Source: Hyparrhenia diplandra (lineage: Eukaryota > Streptophyta > Magnoliopsida > Poales > Poaceae). From it: 64,000 bases of DNA. The notes under the pieces were generated by a model, which worked only from the letters and a program-made list of their open reading frames with translations, ran no database searches and had not been told where the DNA came from. Where the stretch lies: the NCBI GenBank assembly GCA_015847255.1, contig JADLZK010011196.1, forward strand, positions 558,001-622,000, written 5' to 3'. The position numbers and the translations under genes are program-made. Each line of letters opens with the position of its first letter. The stretch's first letter is position 1. This document shows positions 1 through 11,725 of the stretch, piece by piece.

Positions 1-170
1 AGAGACGGTGGCTGAGGAGGAACAGCAGCTGTGACGCCCGGCGGGAACCGCTGGCGGCCGGGCGCCGGCGTCGAAGGGAGGGCAGGATGGGGGCGGACGA
101 GCACGACGGCGGTGAAGTGCGGCGGCGGCGTTTTTTAGGTGAGAAGTTGCTCCTCGTTAAATTAAAAAGA
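1..170. other. GC-rich left edge, unresolved
   Basis: The first ~135 bases are far more GC-rich than the AT-rich DNA that follows and could be the edge of a gene or its promoter lying outside the window. A short frame opens at an ATG at 87 with a possible GT donor after about 50 bases, but nothing in it is recognisable. No function can be assigned. Confidence 0.25.
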
Positions 171-859
171 CCATTATACCCTTCAATATTTATTATAATT
201 CAGTTCCCTATGCCATAGTTCCTACCCGCCACTTGGTTCCTCCTATTTGGTTCCTCTACCTTTTTAACCATTGGATCAGACCAAATGGAGGGTCCATATT
301 AATTCCAAACGTGGTATAAAAGCTCGAGAGATAAAGGCAAATTATTGAAAAGAAAAGCGGTAAAGATTGGAAAGCAACAAAAGAGAACAAAAAGAGGCAA
401 ATGATTGTTAATTTAAATGACAAGGACACATGTCCAATGATTAATGTTCAAGGGGACCTAATTTAACATTTTTTGTTATCTTTATCCGTATCACTCACCC
501 ATTTGCATGGAAGGTTTCTCTTAAAGGCATTCAATTCCACCAAGAACTCCATATATTCACCCAAATGTTGCTCTAGGAAAAGTCCGATTTGTCCTCCTAA
601 ACTTGTCACTGAATTTTTTTTTAAAAAAATTAAAGTCTGAATACCAAACAACTTACCAGCTTAACTTTCAAAGCCTGATAAATAGTTCGGAGTTGTTTCT
701 ACGTTGGTTTTAGTTGATGTGGCGCTTGGGTCTCATATATCTTTAGTCTTTTTTAGCTGTACTACCTTTCCTTGAATATTTGTTCTCCTAAAATGATCTT
801 AGATTCTTAAATAAAAAAATTCAACTAGGAAGTTTTTTAGATCTCTACACTAAATTTGG

Positions 860-1490
860 TATACAGTGTGACTTCATCCGAGATTGTTTTGAAAATATCA
901 AAAACCTGATTTTAATAATCATATAAGCTAAAAGCGAATATTTAGTCCTCCAAATGATCCCAAATAAAAATATTGTTAACCAAAAAAAGTTATATATCAC
1001 AATGAGATATACAACTTTGGTATAGACCATGCATGTTAACGAAAAATAAAATTAAATTTTTAAAATGTGAGAAAGTAAAATGAATATCTAAGCCTCCAAA
1101 AGATATGATATAGAATGTGGTAACTAAAACGTTGTAGATCGCATTTAGAGCTATAACTTTGATATAGACCATGTGGAAATCCAAATCCATTTGAAAAATA
1201 AAATAAAAATCAAATTCTAGGGACTTAAAATGAATATTTGGTGCTCCAAATAACAAATATTTAAAAATCAAAATCTAAGAACTTTGATATAGACCATGTC
1301 AACATTCAAGGTAATTTGAAAATTTTAAATTTTAAAACAAGATAACTAAACAAATATCTGAGGCTCCAAAAGATTTCATATAAAAAAAGTTGCCAACTAT
1401 AATATTGTAGATAACATCGAGATCTATAATTACAGTATAAAGTTTGTATTAATCTAATTTAATATGAAATAAGGTATGATTGTTTGGTAT
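860..1490. repeat. degenerate tandem repeat, ~120-150-bp period
   Basis: Four diverged copies of an AT-rich unit follow each other. One landmark (GAATATYT...CTCCAAA) recurs near 937, 1081, 1230 and 1351; a second (CTTTGRTATAGACCATG) recurs near 1014, 1157 and 1282, with a weaker form near 1430. The spacing is 121-149 bases. There is no coding potential on either strand. It may be part of an old transposon, but I see no terminal repeats. Confidence 0.55.
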
Positions 1491-1499
1491 AAAAAAAAA

Positions 1500-4090
1500 G
1501 AGAAACCACCTGGAAACACCGTGCAAACCATTTGAATGATCAATGGGTTTATTTTATTTGGTTTTACAGATGATGAGGTAAGCTATCTGGCATTTGAGTT
1601 TGAGGGTGATTTTTTAAACTTAATAACATGTTTATGCAATAAATCAGACATTACTCTAAAAGTAAAAGTAATGGAATCTTATTGCCAGAAGGGAGTCAGA
1701 CTCCACCAGCTACTGAAAATGCTATATTCTTTTCCTTTAACAAAAAGAACTGGATAGGAAAAGCTATATGACAGGGTTGTTCACAAGAAAAAGAACTCTG
1801 GAACATCGAAAAAATAAGACCAAGAGATCGAATGCCATCAAGAAAATAGAAATAGGCCCCAAGGTTGCCATGACATAAAAACATTTAAAGGTGACGATTG
1901 AGAATCCTTTTATCATCCCCTAGTACAACTCCAAGCAATTCCATCGTTCCATATGGCTCTTCATGAATTGGTGGCAACTAAAAGGGCCTTTGGAGCCATC
2001 ATATCTATGACAGGAAAGCGATGGAAAACACATGCTCGTTTTCATTTCAGTGCAATATAGGGTTGCATTGTCTGTACACCAGACGACTGGAAAATTTAGG
2101 TTCAATCAAACTGAATGAGCGTGATGAGACACCATATGGCAGCATACATTGGATCTGGTTACATTACATAGTTAAACCAGCCAATTGGAGGCGATTTCCA
2201 GTCTGAACTCCATGCAGCACAGGTTTCAGTTAACATATTGGGTATAACTACTTGTATAGAAACCTTAAACGAGTTGTCTTCTTTGATTTTCAGATTCCAA
2301 TGATGAGAAAAAAATTGAGCACGTTTGTAATCGCTACTAGTAGCTATCTGCAGGTGCACAGACACGCAAGATCCACCATTAGTAGCCCATCTCAGTGCGC
2401 CAGGTGATCTTTCGATGAAGCAAAGAGCGAGCTGCTAGGGACTGATGACTGCAGTCTGAACACGACGACAGACGAGAGGAAGTAGTGCTCGTCATTTTAG
2501 CCATCGCCCATCTTTTCGCCCCATCACGCGGCCTTGGCCTCCAAGGAAGCATCCATGGCCAGAGGAAGAGAGGCCACGAACCCAAAACCGCCGCCGCGAA
2601 TCAGTCGTTGCCAATTGATCTTTCTCTTTCTCGGCGGGTTTCAGCTCCAATCGCAGCCAGGCATAGACTGCAGGCAGAATCAATCGGTGACAAGATGGTA
2701 TCCTCGTGAAAACGAAGGCGTGCGTCCTCTTTCCGCAGCCGGGTCCTCTTCAAGGCCCCTTTTCAGATAGGCTCGGCTCGTGTGCCGTCGGTTTCAGATC
2801 GATCACCAACGGATGCTCCATTAACCAGCCAGCCGACGAGGCCCAGGTTTGCTGTTGCAATGGCAACGCCAACGCGTTGCACAATTCAGGGCCGGCCGGG
2901 CCAACTCGTGCTTCACCTGCCGCCGGCTGTCACTGAGTGATCGTCATAGATAGGAGTAGTATAGGACGCATAGGCCGGCCAGGCCGGCCGGCCGCCCGCC
3001 GTCCGCCGGCATGTGCAGTGACGCAAACAGGAGGTTGGTGAACCTGAACGTACCTGGAGATGATGGTCACCGCAGGTTAGGAGCCGGGATCAGCCAGCCT
3101 CATGGTCACGGCAGTGCGCGTGCAGGATTCCCATGACTCCTAGGGATCCTAGCTCTATAGTACTAGTGGCTAGTGCTAATGGTGCTGAACTTAATTGATC
3201 TCGCTAATGAACCGTGTCTTGAAGCTCCAGCATGATCCATCTCATCAGTTGGTTGTTAGTATAGCCGTCAGTGCGTCACGTCTCGGAACAAATTTTGATC
3301 ACCGTCCCTATCCCAATGGCGTTCACATTCACAGATATGAGTATTACTATGTATGTAGTAGTTGCATTTTTTTCAGGTAACGCTAGTCTGTTAGTGTGGT
3401 CTTATGGAAGGTATCTTGGCGGTTCGAGTTCCAGCAAGCCCAAACTCCGACCAAGGATTTGGCCTGCTTGAGTTTAGTTAACCTTCTGTTTCTTCTTTTT
3501 ACAAAAAAAAAAAAAAATGGAACCGTTAGAGAAGTGTAATTTATTACTATAGAAATATGCATTTGGTTTATTAAATTATCCTTTTACAAAAAAAATATAA
3601 CTTCTAATTTAATAAATAAAAAAAAAAAAAAAAATCTTTTCAAACTTAACTTGGTAGAGGCCGCGCGAACGCGTACCCCCTCTACCCCCCTCTACCACAA
3701 ATTATGACGTGCTTAGTTCCTCGTTCTTCATTATCCGATGTGGCACTATTTTGCTGCTAATCAGGTGATTTGCGCATGGAGCAGTGGATGGCTTGATGGT
3801 GGTTAGGAGTTGCAATACAGGCCTGCTCGGGCCCATATAAGACATCCAATGCGCGGCCCTTCCAATCCAAGTTCCTTGCAACATTTGTAGGAGCATCATG
3901 TGTGGGCTGTGAGCTGCTAGCGAATCGGGCCGTGTGTGGCCCAGCCCATATAGGATAGGAACACCAAGACGGCCGATAAACGACTAGTACGGCCTATTTT
4001 ATTGCCAGCTTTGTTACTCTTGTTCTAGGGAACAACGAACGTTTTGTTTGGCTTCAGATCAGATTTCAGAAGTACGTAGGCACCCATCAT
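1500..4090. other. intergenic DNA, no supported gene
   Basis: Mixed AT-rich and GC-rich sequence. The open frames between 2379 and 2940 lie in GC-rich DNA, overlap on both strands and match nothing I recognise. Poly-A runs occur near 3502-3517 and 3618-3634. Nothing here supports a gene. Confidence 0.5.
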
Positions 4091-4113
4091 CAACATTGAA
4101 AGCATGGAAAGCA

Positions 4114-4787
4114 GTGACGGACACGGCGGAGACCCCGTCCATCGTGGCTCGGCCATCGCTGGTGTAGGGCTGAAGGGCGCTGCACACCCACTGCACCACT
4201 TGACACGGAAGACACCAGCATGGCCGACCACCCCTCCTCGCTGACGGTCAGGATTAAGCGCTTCGCTGGACGAGTCCTCAAGAAAGCGGCATCCCCACTG
4301 CTCCACTACAAGGCACCAGACTCCTCATCGGCCAAGCGCCGCATCGGAAGCGGGCGAATCGCCGCACAACCACTCTCCAAGCTCCTGATGGCCAAGCAAG
4401 GAGAGATCCTTACATTGCAGCGCATGGGATTCATCAAAGTCACGCCCGACGGAAGAGGGCAAACAAGCATACGAGGAGATCTTCGTCAAGAACCTTGGAC
4501 CTTCGCACAAGGAGGTCGCGAGAAAGCTATTCGAACGTCGAGCAACCGCTCCGCCCCGTGAAGCGCCGAGGAGGACGCGCTTTTTTGACCGCACGCGTAC
4601 TCTATCCGAGTGCACCATCTTCGTTGTTTATTTCACGAGTAATCGGCTTAGCAAAACTGTTTTATAGGGAGGCGACGCTCATTTGTAAAATCTTAACCTC
4701 CCGTCACCGGCTTCCGTCGGGTGTAGAACCAAAACCTTTCTCCTTAAATACAAAGATGCGCAAGTCTTTTACGTATTCGAGAAAAAA
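4114..4787 (+). mobile_element. 5'-truncated LINE-type insertion with 16-bp target duplication
   Basis: The 674-bp insert is flanked by perfect direct repeats gaaagcatggaaagca at 4098-4113 and 4788-4803 and ends in a short A-rich tail (4781-4787), the hallmark of target-primed LINE insertion. Its last ~45 bases (ACAAAGATGCGCAAG..GTATTCGAG then A's) resemble the 3' end of grass LINEs as I remember them. Inside, a reading frame in two pieces (about 4220-4445, then a shifted frame ending at a TGA near 4589) contains RIAAQPLSKL and LQRMGF motifs, like the C-terminus of a gag-like LINE-associated protein. The shift near 4445 is a single-base event. The insert is dead. The direct join of a gag-like tail to a LINE 3' end suggests ORF2 is missing, but that is inference. 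Confidence 0.75.
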
Positions 4788-5213
4788 GAAAGCATGGAAA
4801 GCATAAACGCTAATCACTTGATATTAGCCTCGGGCTTAGCTGGTCAACCCATTCCGTTCTATTTTGTGCCCATACGGCCCGAAGTACAACATACAGTAAG
4901 CAAGAATGGTTGGTGGCAAACAATGCCAATCGAGGTGATATGTTCCGAACCAAAGCATCGTATCGCATTGCATTGTTTACCGACAAACATGTGCGTGCCG
5001 CAAGCTGCTGTACGTACCGCCGTGTTTGACCTGACAAGCAGCTGGTTCAGACAACTAACTGTGCAGCTGCTTCAGTCGAGACGCATAGACGGACAACACT
5101 TGTATAATATTCTGAAATATAAAACAGAACGACAAGGTACGTATTCGGTACGTAGTAAGTACCGTACATTGGTAGATCTGCCAGCATAGATTATTAGTAC
5201 AATTAAGCCCTAG

Positions 5214-5342
5214 GATGACCCCATTGACAGACAACGCTTTGGGTCTCGAGTTCAGATGCTCACCAGCATGGGCATGCCACCGATGGGCAGCGGTTTACGT
5301 CACCTGCAATGCACGCTTGCGATGAGAATCTCAAAGCCACTA
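5214..5342 (-). repeat. conserved non-coding block, copy 4 (inverted)
   Basis: Read on the minus strand, this block runs AGTGGCTTTGAGATTCTCAT, then GTGACGTAAACCG, then CCCAAAGCG-TGTC. The same order and spacing occurs on the plus strand at 37997-38122, 40288-40402 and 41357-41492. It has no open frame common to the four copies. A LINE remnant begins just to its right. Confidence 0.6.
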
Positions 5343-5479
5343 CCGGTCTACCGCTACGGCGCCGCTACTTGTACGGCCGGCTAATACACACAAATGCCGA
5401 TGATCCTTGTTCCTTGTTGTGTGCCTTAGGGAAGCTAGAATACCCCAGGGAAACTAGGGATGCCATGTTTAATTTTGAT

Positions 5480-6107
5480 TTTGCTCCCTTCACAAGCAAA
5501 GCAATATTGGTCTGGTCCCTTCTTTTTTGGGTCCTCCAACCAAAACCTGCCCCCAAAAAATTGTGGAAAGCAAAGCTCCCTTTAAAAATCAAGATTTACA
5601 TGTGGCTGGTTCTGCAAAATGTAGTTCTAACTAAGGATAATTTGAAGAAAAGAAAATGGAAAGGAGATCTAAAATGTTGTTTTTGTCCAGAAAACTGTGA
5701 ATCACTTATTCTTTACCTGTCCAACCGCTAAATATGTGTGGAGCCTGCTTGCCCACTCGTTGGGCGCTGATTGCAGGCCTGGGGACTTCAACCAATATTG
5801 GCTGTGGGTTCAAAATTGTCTCCCACATTGCCCCAGTATGCATATGGTGGGGTTAGCAGCAGTTTGTTGGGGCATGTGGCGAATCCGGAATGAAATTTGT
5901 TTTGATAAGAAAAAGATTAAATCGCCGACAGAGATCTTATGTTTGATTTGCTCCTTCATAACGTATTGGGCAGGGTTGATGAAAGAAGATCTGAAGAACC
6001 AGGTGATCAAAGGAGCGGAAGTGGTGAAGACAGGAGCCCTGTTCTTTCATGCACAAGGACAAAATCAAGACAACGGCGAGCACCAGCTAGTTCCTTACAC
6101 TGGTTGA
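5480..6107 (+). pseudogene. LINE ORF2 C-terminal remnant (reverse-transcriptase zinc-binding domain)
   Basis: The translation from about 5550 carries LWKAKLPLKIKIYMWL, then a CCFCPE cysteine cluster, then (next frame) NHLFFTCPTAKYVWSLL and WGMWRIRNEICFD. This order of motifs is typical of the zf-RVT domain that ends plant L1-type LINE polyproteins. The frame breaks once, near 5700, inside the cysteine region. No endonuclease or reverse transcriptase core lies upstream, so this is a 5'-truncated fragment. It cannot be the same insertion as the LINE at 4114-4787, which is closed by its own target duplications. Confidence 0.75.
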
Positions 6108-6505
6108 TTCAAGATGGAGTCCAGAAGACTGATGATGGGTGGAGCAAACACAGTGATGAGGACGGTGGTGACCTTTGGTGGCGAAATCTGCTGTCACGAC
6201 CTGTTATTTTGTCTTGCTATCATTTAATTGCTGAAAGGATGTCTGCAGCTTACGTTGGTGACGATCTGTTATTTCGTTTTTCTCAGGTCAGGTCTAGACA
6301 GTGTTATAAGGGTAGTGGCGTTTTTGGTGTGCTTGAGAGCTTGAGCCCTTGGTGCCCAGGCTTCAAAGCAGAGCGTAGCCTTTTATTTCAGCTTTTATTT
6401 CGCTTTTACTTTGTTGAACACTCTTTTTCGTTGCTGCCAAGCCCTTAGAGTAACAATAACTTCATTAGGCGATGTTTGGGTTGTTTGGATCGACTAAATG
6501 AACTA

Positions 6506-6739
6506 CTTCCTCCGTCCTGAAATAAACGACGTTTTGAGTTTTCGTGCCACAAGTTTGATTTGATTTATATAAAGTATGTGCAACATTTCTATCTTCAAAT
6601 AAATTTATTAAAAACTAGACTTAAAGATATTTCTGATGATACTAATTACTTAGCATAAATATTTATATATTTAAATATATAATTACCGGCAGTTGTTTTC
6701 TGAAAGTTTAAAACGTCACTTATTTTGGGATGGAGGGAG
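6506..6739. mobile_element. Stowaway-type MITE
   Basis: A 234-bp AT-rich element with terminal inverted repeats starting CTTCCTCCGTCC and ending GGATGGAGGGAG, flanked by TA at 6504-6505 and 6740-6741. Length, termini and TA target fit the Tc1/mariner-derived Stowaway group. There is no coding capacity. Confidence 0.8.
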
Positions 6740-6744
6740 TAGAT

Positions 6745-8190
6745 GTTAGTACAACTAAAAGTTTATTAGGTGCTTATGATTCGAGTTTAGTCCTTTGTCT
6801 TTTTGAATACATGGATTGTTAGCAAGGATGACTAATTAATAACTAGTTGGGCTAGACAAAGTTCCCACTCGGTAATACTCCAAACATAGTCCTTAGTGAA
6901 ATCCAGATCACAATTCACATTCTGATTTTTTTTTTTTTTTTTTTGGAGATACACAGTTTAGTCCATTTTGTGCACGATGATCCAAACATGCCCTTAGTGA
7001 AATCCTTGTTTAGTATTTTTTTTTTTGTGAACTCTTGTTTAGGTAAATGGTACTCTCTCCACTTCAAACTGAAAGTCTATATGGGCTCTAAGAGATTCAT
7101 AGTTCTTATACTGACATCTAGGTGTGTAGTACACCTTATGTGCACATAAAAAGAAAGACAAAATATGGAAAGTGGCAGATCCAGGATCAAAATCCACCTA
7201 GCGCAAACTTTGTATACTACTAATATGTTTGACGGAGCAATCATACAAAAAAACCAATGAATAATAATACGATGAAATAATAACAATGCCACAATCACAT
7301 AACCAAACATATCCTAATCATACCAAAAGTGGCTTTTCCCATTCATTATTGATACTAGGGAACCCTCACCCGCGGCGTTCTTTCTTTGGGGAATTAAGAA
7401 AAATACAATGACCATAAAGAGAAATTTTCATGATATCAACTCGCATGATAGGGATATATGAGCTTATTACAAATAGTTTAAATAATAGCAGTATCTTGAG
7501 TCTACACAGCCTATTTTTAAGACCAAAGTGCTGAAGCTATCGACTTGAAATATCTACGTACCGAAAGTATAAGCAAAAGAATTATTAAGATCAAATAATG
7601 TATGTTATTTGCACGTGCGTTAATGGAGGAATGTAAATGATTTAGAATGTACGAAAACGATATAACATATGCATAGATTTATTTGAACAATTATGGATGG
7701 TTCAAATATCAATGCCACCTCTAAAGTAGTTATGCAAAGCATCAATCATTTCTTAGAACTCAAATATATGTACTTTGGCATTGAACTGAACACAAAAAGG
7801 CATATTATTCAGGGAAATTGCAACTTGAAATTTGCCTTGGACCAATCAGCATTTATTAATACTATGCAGGTTGCCTGCATGAACAAAAGTGCAAGACAGA
7901 TCATTATGACATGAGATGGCCATAAATCTTTAATTTTGTTTCACAAAAAAATGTAACAACAGATAATTGAGAACAAAGGTAGCTTATTCTATAACAATTA
8001 GTTGGTTGGTTGTTCAACCAATGAGAAGAAATGTAGCTTCTTCCGTGGAGTGACATTTTTCCGAACACCCAATCTACATTCCCTCAAATTGAGGTTGCAA
8101 CACCTGCATAAGTTTTCACGAGACAAGCAGACAATTACACTAATTGCACGCACTGTTGTGTAGGACTGAATAAAAGAGATAAGGTGTGTA
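6745..8190. other. AT-rich intergenic DNA
   Basis: Low-complexity AT-rich sequence with a T run (~6927-6945) and short unconvincing frames. The stretch 8020-8100, read on the minus strand just downstream of the CRD1 fragment, could hold a badly decayed further exon of that gene after an AG acceptor; the match is too weak to annotate separately. Confidence 0.4.
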
Positions 8191-8191
8191 C

Positions 8192-8562
8192 CCAGCATGT
8201 CGTGCCTCGTCCTTGGACATGAGTGAGAAGATCTCCGCCACGACCGGGTTGGTTTTCTGCAGAGGAAAAGCACGACATCAGGCATCGGTACACGCTCACC
8301 AGGTGGTCGACGAAATGCAAAGGAAGAAGCAGTTAGGAACCTTGAGCCTGCGGCCGAGCTCCTTGTAGAGGAGGACTCCGGAGAACTCGGCGGTGCAGGA
8401 GCGCTCGAGGAACTCGACGAAGATCTGGCGGAGCGGGCCCTGCATCTTGTCGGCGGTGGCCTTGAACTATGGGTTGCGCACGAAGTGGGTCTGGTTGTAG
8501 TCCGTCTTGAACTCCTGCAGCAGCGCGTCGAACTCGGTCTGGATGGCCAGGAATGCTCCATG
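8192..8562 (-). pseudogene. CRD1: fragment of Mg-protoporphyrin IX monomethyl ester cyclase (CRD1/CHL27)
   Basis: Two exon pieces are readable on the minus strand. The first, 8562-8341, translates to EFDALLQEFKTDYNQTHFVR, then a TAG in place of a sense codon, then KMQGPLRQIFVEFLERSC and ELGRRLK. The second, 8256-8192, gives KTNPVVAEIFSLMSKDEARH. Between them is an 84-base intron with GT and GCAG ends. This is the N-terminal part of the diiron domain of the aerobic cyclase that forms the isocyclic ring of chlorophyll in the plastid; the EFLE and DEARH segments supply iron ligands in the family. The 5' end and most of the C-terminal half are absent and one internal stop is present, so the fragment is non-functional. 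The retained intron argues for DNA-level capture or duplication rather than a retrocopy. Confidence 0.85.
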
Positions 8563-8796
8563 CCTAATATATGTATCTGCACTCTGAATCAAAGTATCAT
8601 TCCGTGCCTAAACTCTCTTTCACCATGGACAGGCATGGCTTCTGTCACAGTAAAGAACCACCTTTCAAATATATTAAAAATAAACCTGTCAAGTATTTTC
8701 AATCAATCAATCAAAAGATCAAAAGGGAGATAAAAGAAGAATATACAAATCATAATGTCTGAATCACACAAAAAGGCAAGCTTCTGAATATTGCTG

Positions 8797-9000
8797 ACCT
8801 GAATATATGAGTTATTACATAATGTCTGAATATATGACAGTGCTTCTGAATATATGACCTTCCGTAATAACAGTGCTTCTGAATATATGACCTGAATAAC
8901 AGTGCTTCAGGTAATAACAGTGCTTCTGAATAACATTATGTATGACTTATTACTAAAGAACCACCTTCCGTAATAACAGTGCTTCTGAATATATGACCGA
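8797..9000. repeat. short degenerate tandem repeats
   Basis: The phrase AACAGTGCTTCTGAATATATGAC recurs with small changes at least five times between about 8830 and 9000, and a longer phrase (GGCAAGCTTCTGAATATTGCT) occurs on both sides, near 8776 and 9070. This looks like local slippage amplification in AT-rich DNA beside the CRD1 fragment. Confidence 0.6.
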
Positions 9001-9429
9001 ATCATACAAAAACTCCTATCTCTGCATGATAGGGATATATGAGCTCCAATTCATGATAATCATACAAAAGGCAAGCTTCTGAATATTGCTTTCTAGCTGA
9101 AACCAAAAGCTAATTCAGTCATCAAAGGCAAGATTCAGAAAAGAAAATTTGCATACAATAGTAGAACAGGGAATTTTTCAGATAATAGTTTACCTTGAAT
9201 GAAAAGCTGCTGGATGGATAAAAAAAGACACAATCTGAAATCTAACCAATGAGTGAAGAGATCACCAAGAAATTTGACACAAACTCTTCGCAACAGCATC
9301 CGGAGACTCTCGCTCCAACACATGGAATTCCACCAACCCAACTAAAGCACGCACATATCTTTACAACGAAGCAGAAGCAGAGAGGGGAGGGGGAAGGAAA
9401 AAATTGACCTGGTATCGCTCCTGGAGCAT

Positions 9430-10620
9430 GTGGATGTTATACTGTTTGTCGGGCTGGAGCTCAGCTGCCACCGCCGGCCGGATTCGTGCTGTGGTCACCT
9501 GCCTCCGCCCTCATCCTCCTCATGTCGCGGCGGCAACACCGAGCCCCGCCAGGGCGGCAGCGAGGTGGATGTAGCGGTCCGGGTCTCCCTTCAGGTAAGC
9601 GGCTTTGCCGCGGCGGCGTGGCAGGCGGCAACGACTTCCCACAGCGTGAGCCAAACCCTCCCAGCTCACGCGCCTGCGATGGATGCCGTCGTCCCCGCCT
9701 CGGCCTTCTCTGGCGCCGAGTACTCCGCGGCCGCTGCCTAGCCGTCCAGGGCCTTCCTTCTCCGGATGGCAGCATGCAGCACTTGGGAGCGGCGCGGCCC
9801 CTGCTTGTTAGGAAACTCCCAGCACGGCGGGCAGCATGCAGCCCCCGTTCCTCCCAACACGGAGCGGCGCGCAGAGGATCTCGCGCGGCCGGAACGCCCA
9901 AGGCCTGGCGGCGTCGGGAGGCGTGGCGGGCGGAGTGGCGCGCGGCCGGGATGCCCGAGGCCTGGTGGCGGCGCTGCGGTCCGCGGTAGCCCAGATCCGC
10001 GGTACTCCACGGCCGAATCGCCTGCGACGCCCGCAGCTGCTGGCCCTCGCGCCCGAGCCCGGCCTGCATCTAGCGGCGTGGTGAGTGCCTCATGCGCGTG
10101 CGTGCTTACTTGATGGGGAGCGCGTAGTCAAGGCATCCATGGACGCGAGCGCGCCGCCCTTCCTCCCCGCCGTCCCGGTACCGGTCCCGGCGCTGTCCAC
10201 CTCTTCCCCGTCCTCATCCTCGTCCTCGGACGCCGCGCCGATGGACGACCTCCGCTCCCGGCGCTGTCCACCTCCTCAACGTCCTCCTCCTCGTCCTCAC
10301 GTCGTGCCTTCCTCGGTCTCTTCTTCCACCGTCTCCAGCACTAACAGCCCGGCGTGGGCAGGGAAGCGACGACGGCTACGCGAGTGGGCCGGTGGGTACC
10401 CGATGCGATTTAAAGGCGGAAGGGCATGGAAGGCGGACGTGCAGGGAAGGGGAACAACGGCGCTGGAGCGAGACGCGAGGGGGCGGCGCGGGTGGAGGAG
10501 TTTCTGCTGATGTGGCTTCGGCAGGGGAAGAGGCGGAGCCGAGGAAGGAGAAGAGACGGTGCGGACGAAGAGCCCTGACCAATCACGACGCGCAAGAGCT
10601 GCGCAAAAGCTGAGCTTCAG
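9430..10620. other. GC-rich island, possible captured gene fragments
   Basis: This ~1.2-kb island is very GC-rich, with open frames on both strands that largely shadow one another. Two points are slightly better than chance. On the minus strand near 9480-9417 a frame reads AELQPDKQYNIHMLQERYQ and then meets a GT donor. On the plus strand an ATG at 10139 starts MDASAPPFLPAVPVPVPAL, followed by serine runs, like the disordered N-terminus of a plant protein; a ~70-bp direct repeat (CCGGCGCTGTCCACCTC at ~10187 and ~10257) lies inside it. I recognise neither. Confidence 0.3.
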
Positions 10621-10639
10621 TTTCAATTTCAGTTACCAC

Positions 10640-11480
10640 TCGCAGGACCAATCACAGGTCAGAGAATTCCCTAAGGGGATAGTGGGGAGCTCCTATATAG
10701 GAGTTTTAGATTATTGACATAACAATTAAATTAAATTAAAAAACATTGATGAATCTAAATAAGTATATATGTAACATACAGGGAGCATATATGCCACATT
10801 CTAAATTCTATCGACCTCTATTGTGAGTTCATCTCTTGACTTACCCGCATTGAATATGATAGTTTTTTCGCAAGGGTTAGTCAAAATAACTGCTATCTAC
10901 TAGAGCATACTCTTGGTTCAAAAATCAACCTAGACACCACGTCTAATTTGATTTAGGAAAGCAATTTAACTAGCATTAAAAAGCCTTTGAAAGCACGATC
11001 AACACTCCTAAACTAGGCACCATGCTTCATTTAAGAGATGTATGAAAAATACTTCAAACTAGAACATACTATAGCAGACAACGGTGGCATGAAAGCATCA
11101 TAGAGATTTACTTAAATAGAGCATGATCATGGTGAGGATAATATTTATTATTATTATTATTATTTTATTTTATATGCAACGACATGATTGGGTGATTGCA
11201 AGGAGTTAAACATGCAATGGATCTCTGAAAAAAACATAAACTAAGTGGAGTGAATGCATGGATTATTCAAAGTAAACATGCAATGCAATGCAACAATTGA
11301 AAAGATAACTACTCATAAATTAAAGTCCATGAGCAAGACTTTCTCACCTTTGATCATACTTACCATGACTCACTAATGGAGCTTGTGAGTTGTGCAAGCT
11401 TCTATTTTCGTCACTTGAGATGTGCTTTAAATTCTTGTGACGACGACCTTTTCTTCAATCTACACATGGTTAGAATAATA
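10640..11480. other. AT-rich DNA with a TTA microsatellite
   Basis: No gene is supported. A (TTA)n tract lies at about 11144-11165. The right part may belong to the internal region of the minus-strand LTR element whose LTR starts at 11726, but no coding motif is visible. Confidence 0.4.
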
Positions 11481-11725
11481 TATATAAATGTACCTAAGAG
11501 ATGGCGGGGCTCCGGTGTAGATGGATCTTGATGTTCAAAAACACCCCGGTTTCTCCTTGAGGAAGCTTAGGAAGGTCGCGACGGCATCAAATGTCCCGTC
11601 TATTCCACACTCAACGTAACAAGGGTAATCCTACTAAAGCTAATTGATACACTAAATTAGCAGATATCAAGATCATTATCAAAATCTTTACGCCGAATGC
11701 TTCCCAAGACAGCGCCAAAAAAGCT
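11481..11725 (-). mobile_element. leader remnant of a minus-strand LTR element
   Basis: Directly next to the LTR at 11726-13277, the minus strand reads TTTTTTGGCGCTGTC, resembling the TGGCGCC-type primer-binding region of Gypsy elements of the Tat/Athila kind. It is followed by untranslated-leader-like DNA. The left LTR and all coding domains are missing, so the element is truncated. Confidence 0.5.

Noticed and set aside
3390..3440. tRNA-like A and B boxes (TGGTCTTATGG and GGTTCGAGTTCC), possible SINE or tRNA
   Set aside because: The boxes are only ~13 bases apart, no cloverleaf can be formed and no target duplication was found.
4794..5189. 131-codon frame running from the LINE tail into its flank
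   Set aside because: It starts inside the target duplication and has no recognisable content, so it is a chance frame.
9461..10113. Several long frames on both strands in the GC-rich island
   Set aside because: Mutually overlapping, rich in R, A, P and G, as expected when stop codons are rare by composition.
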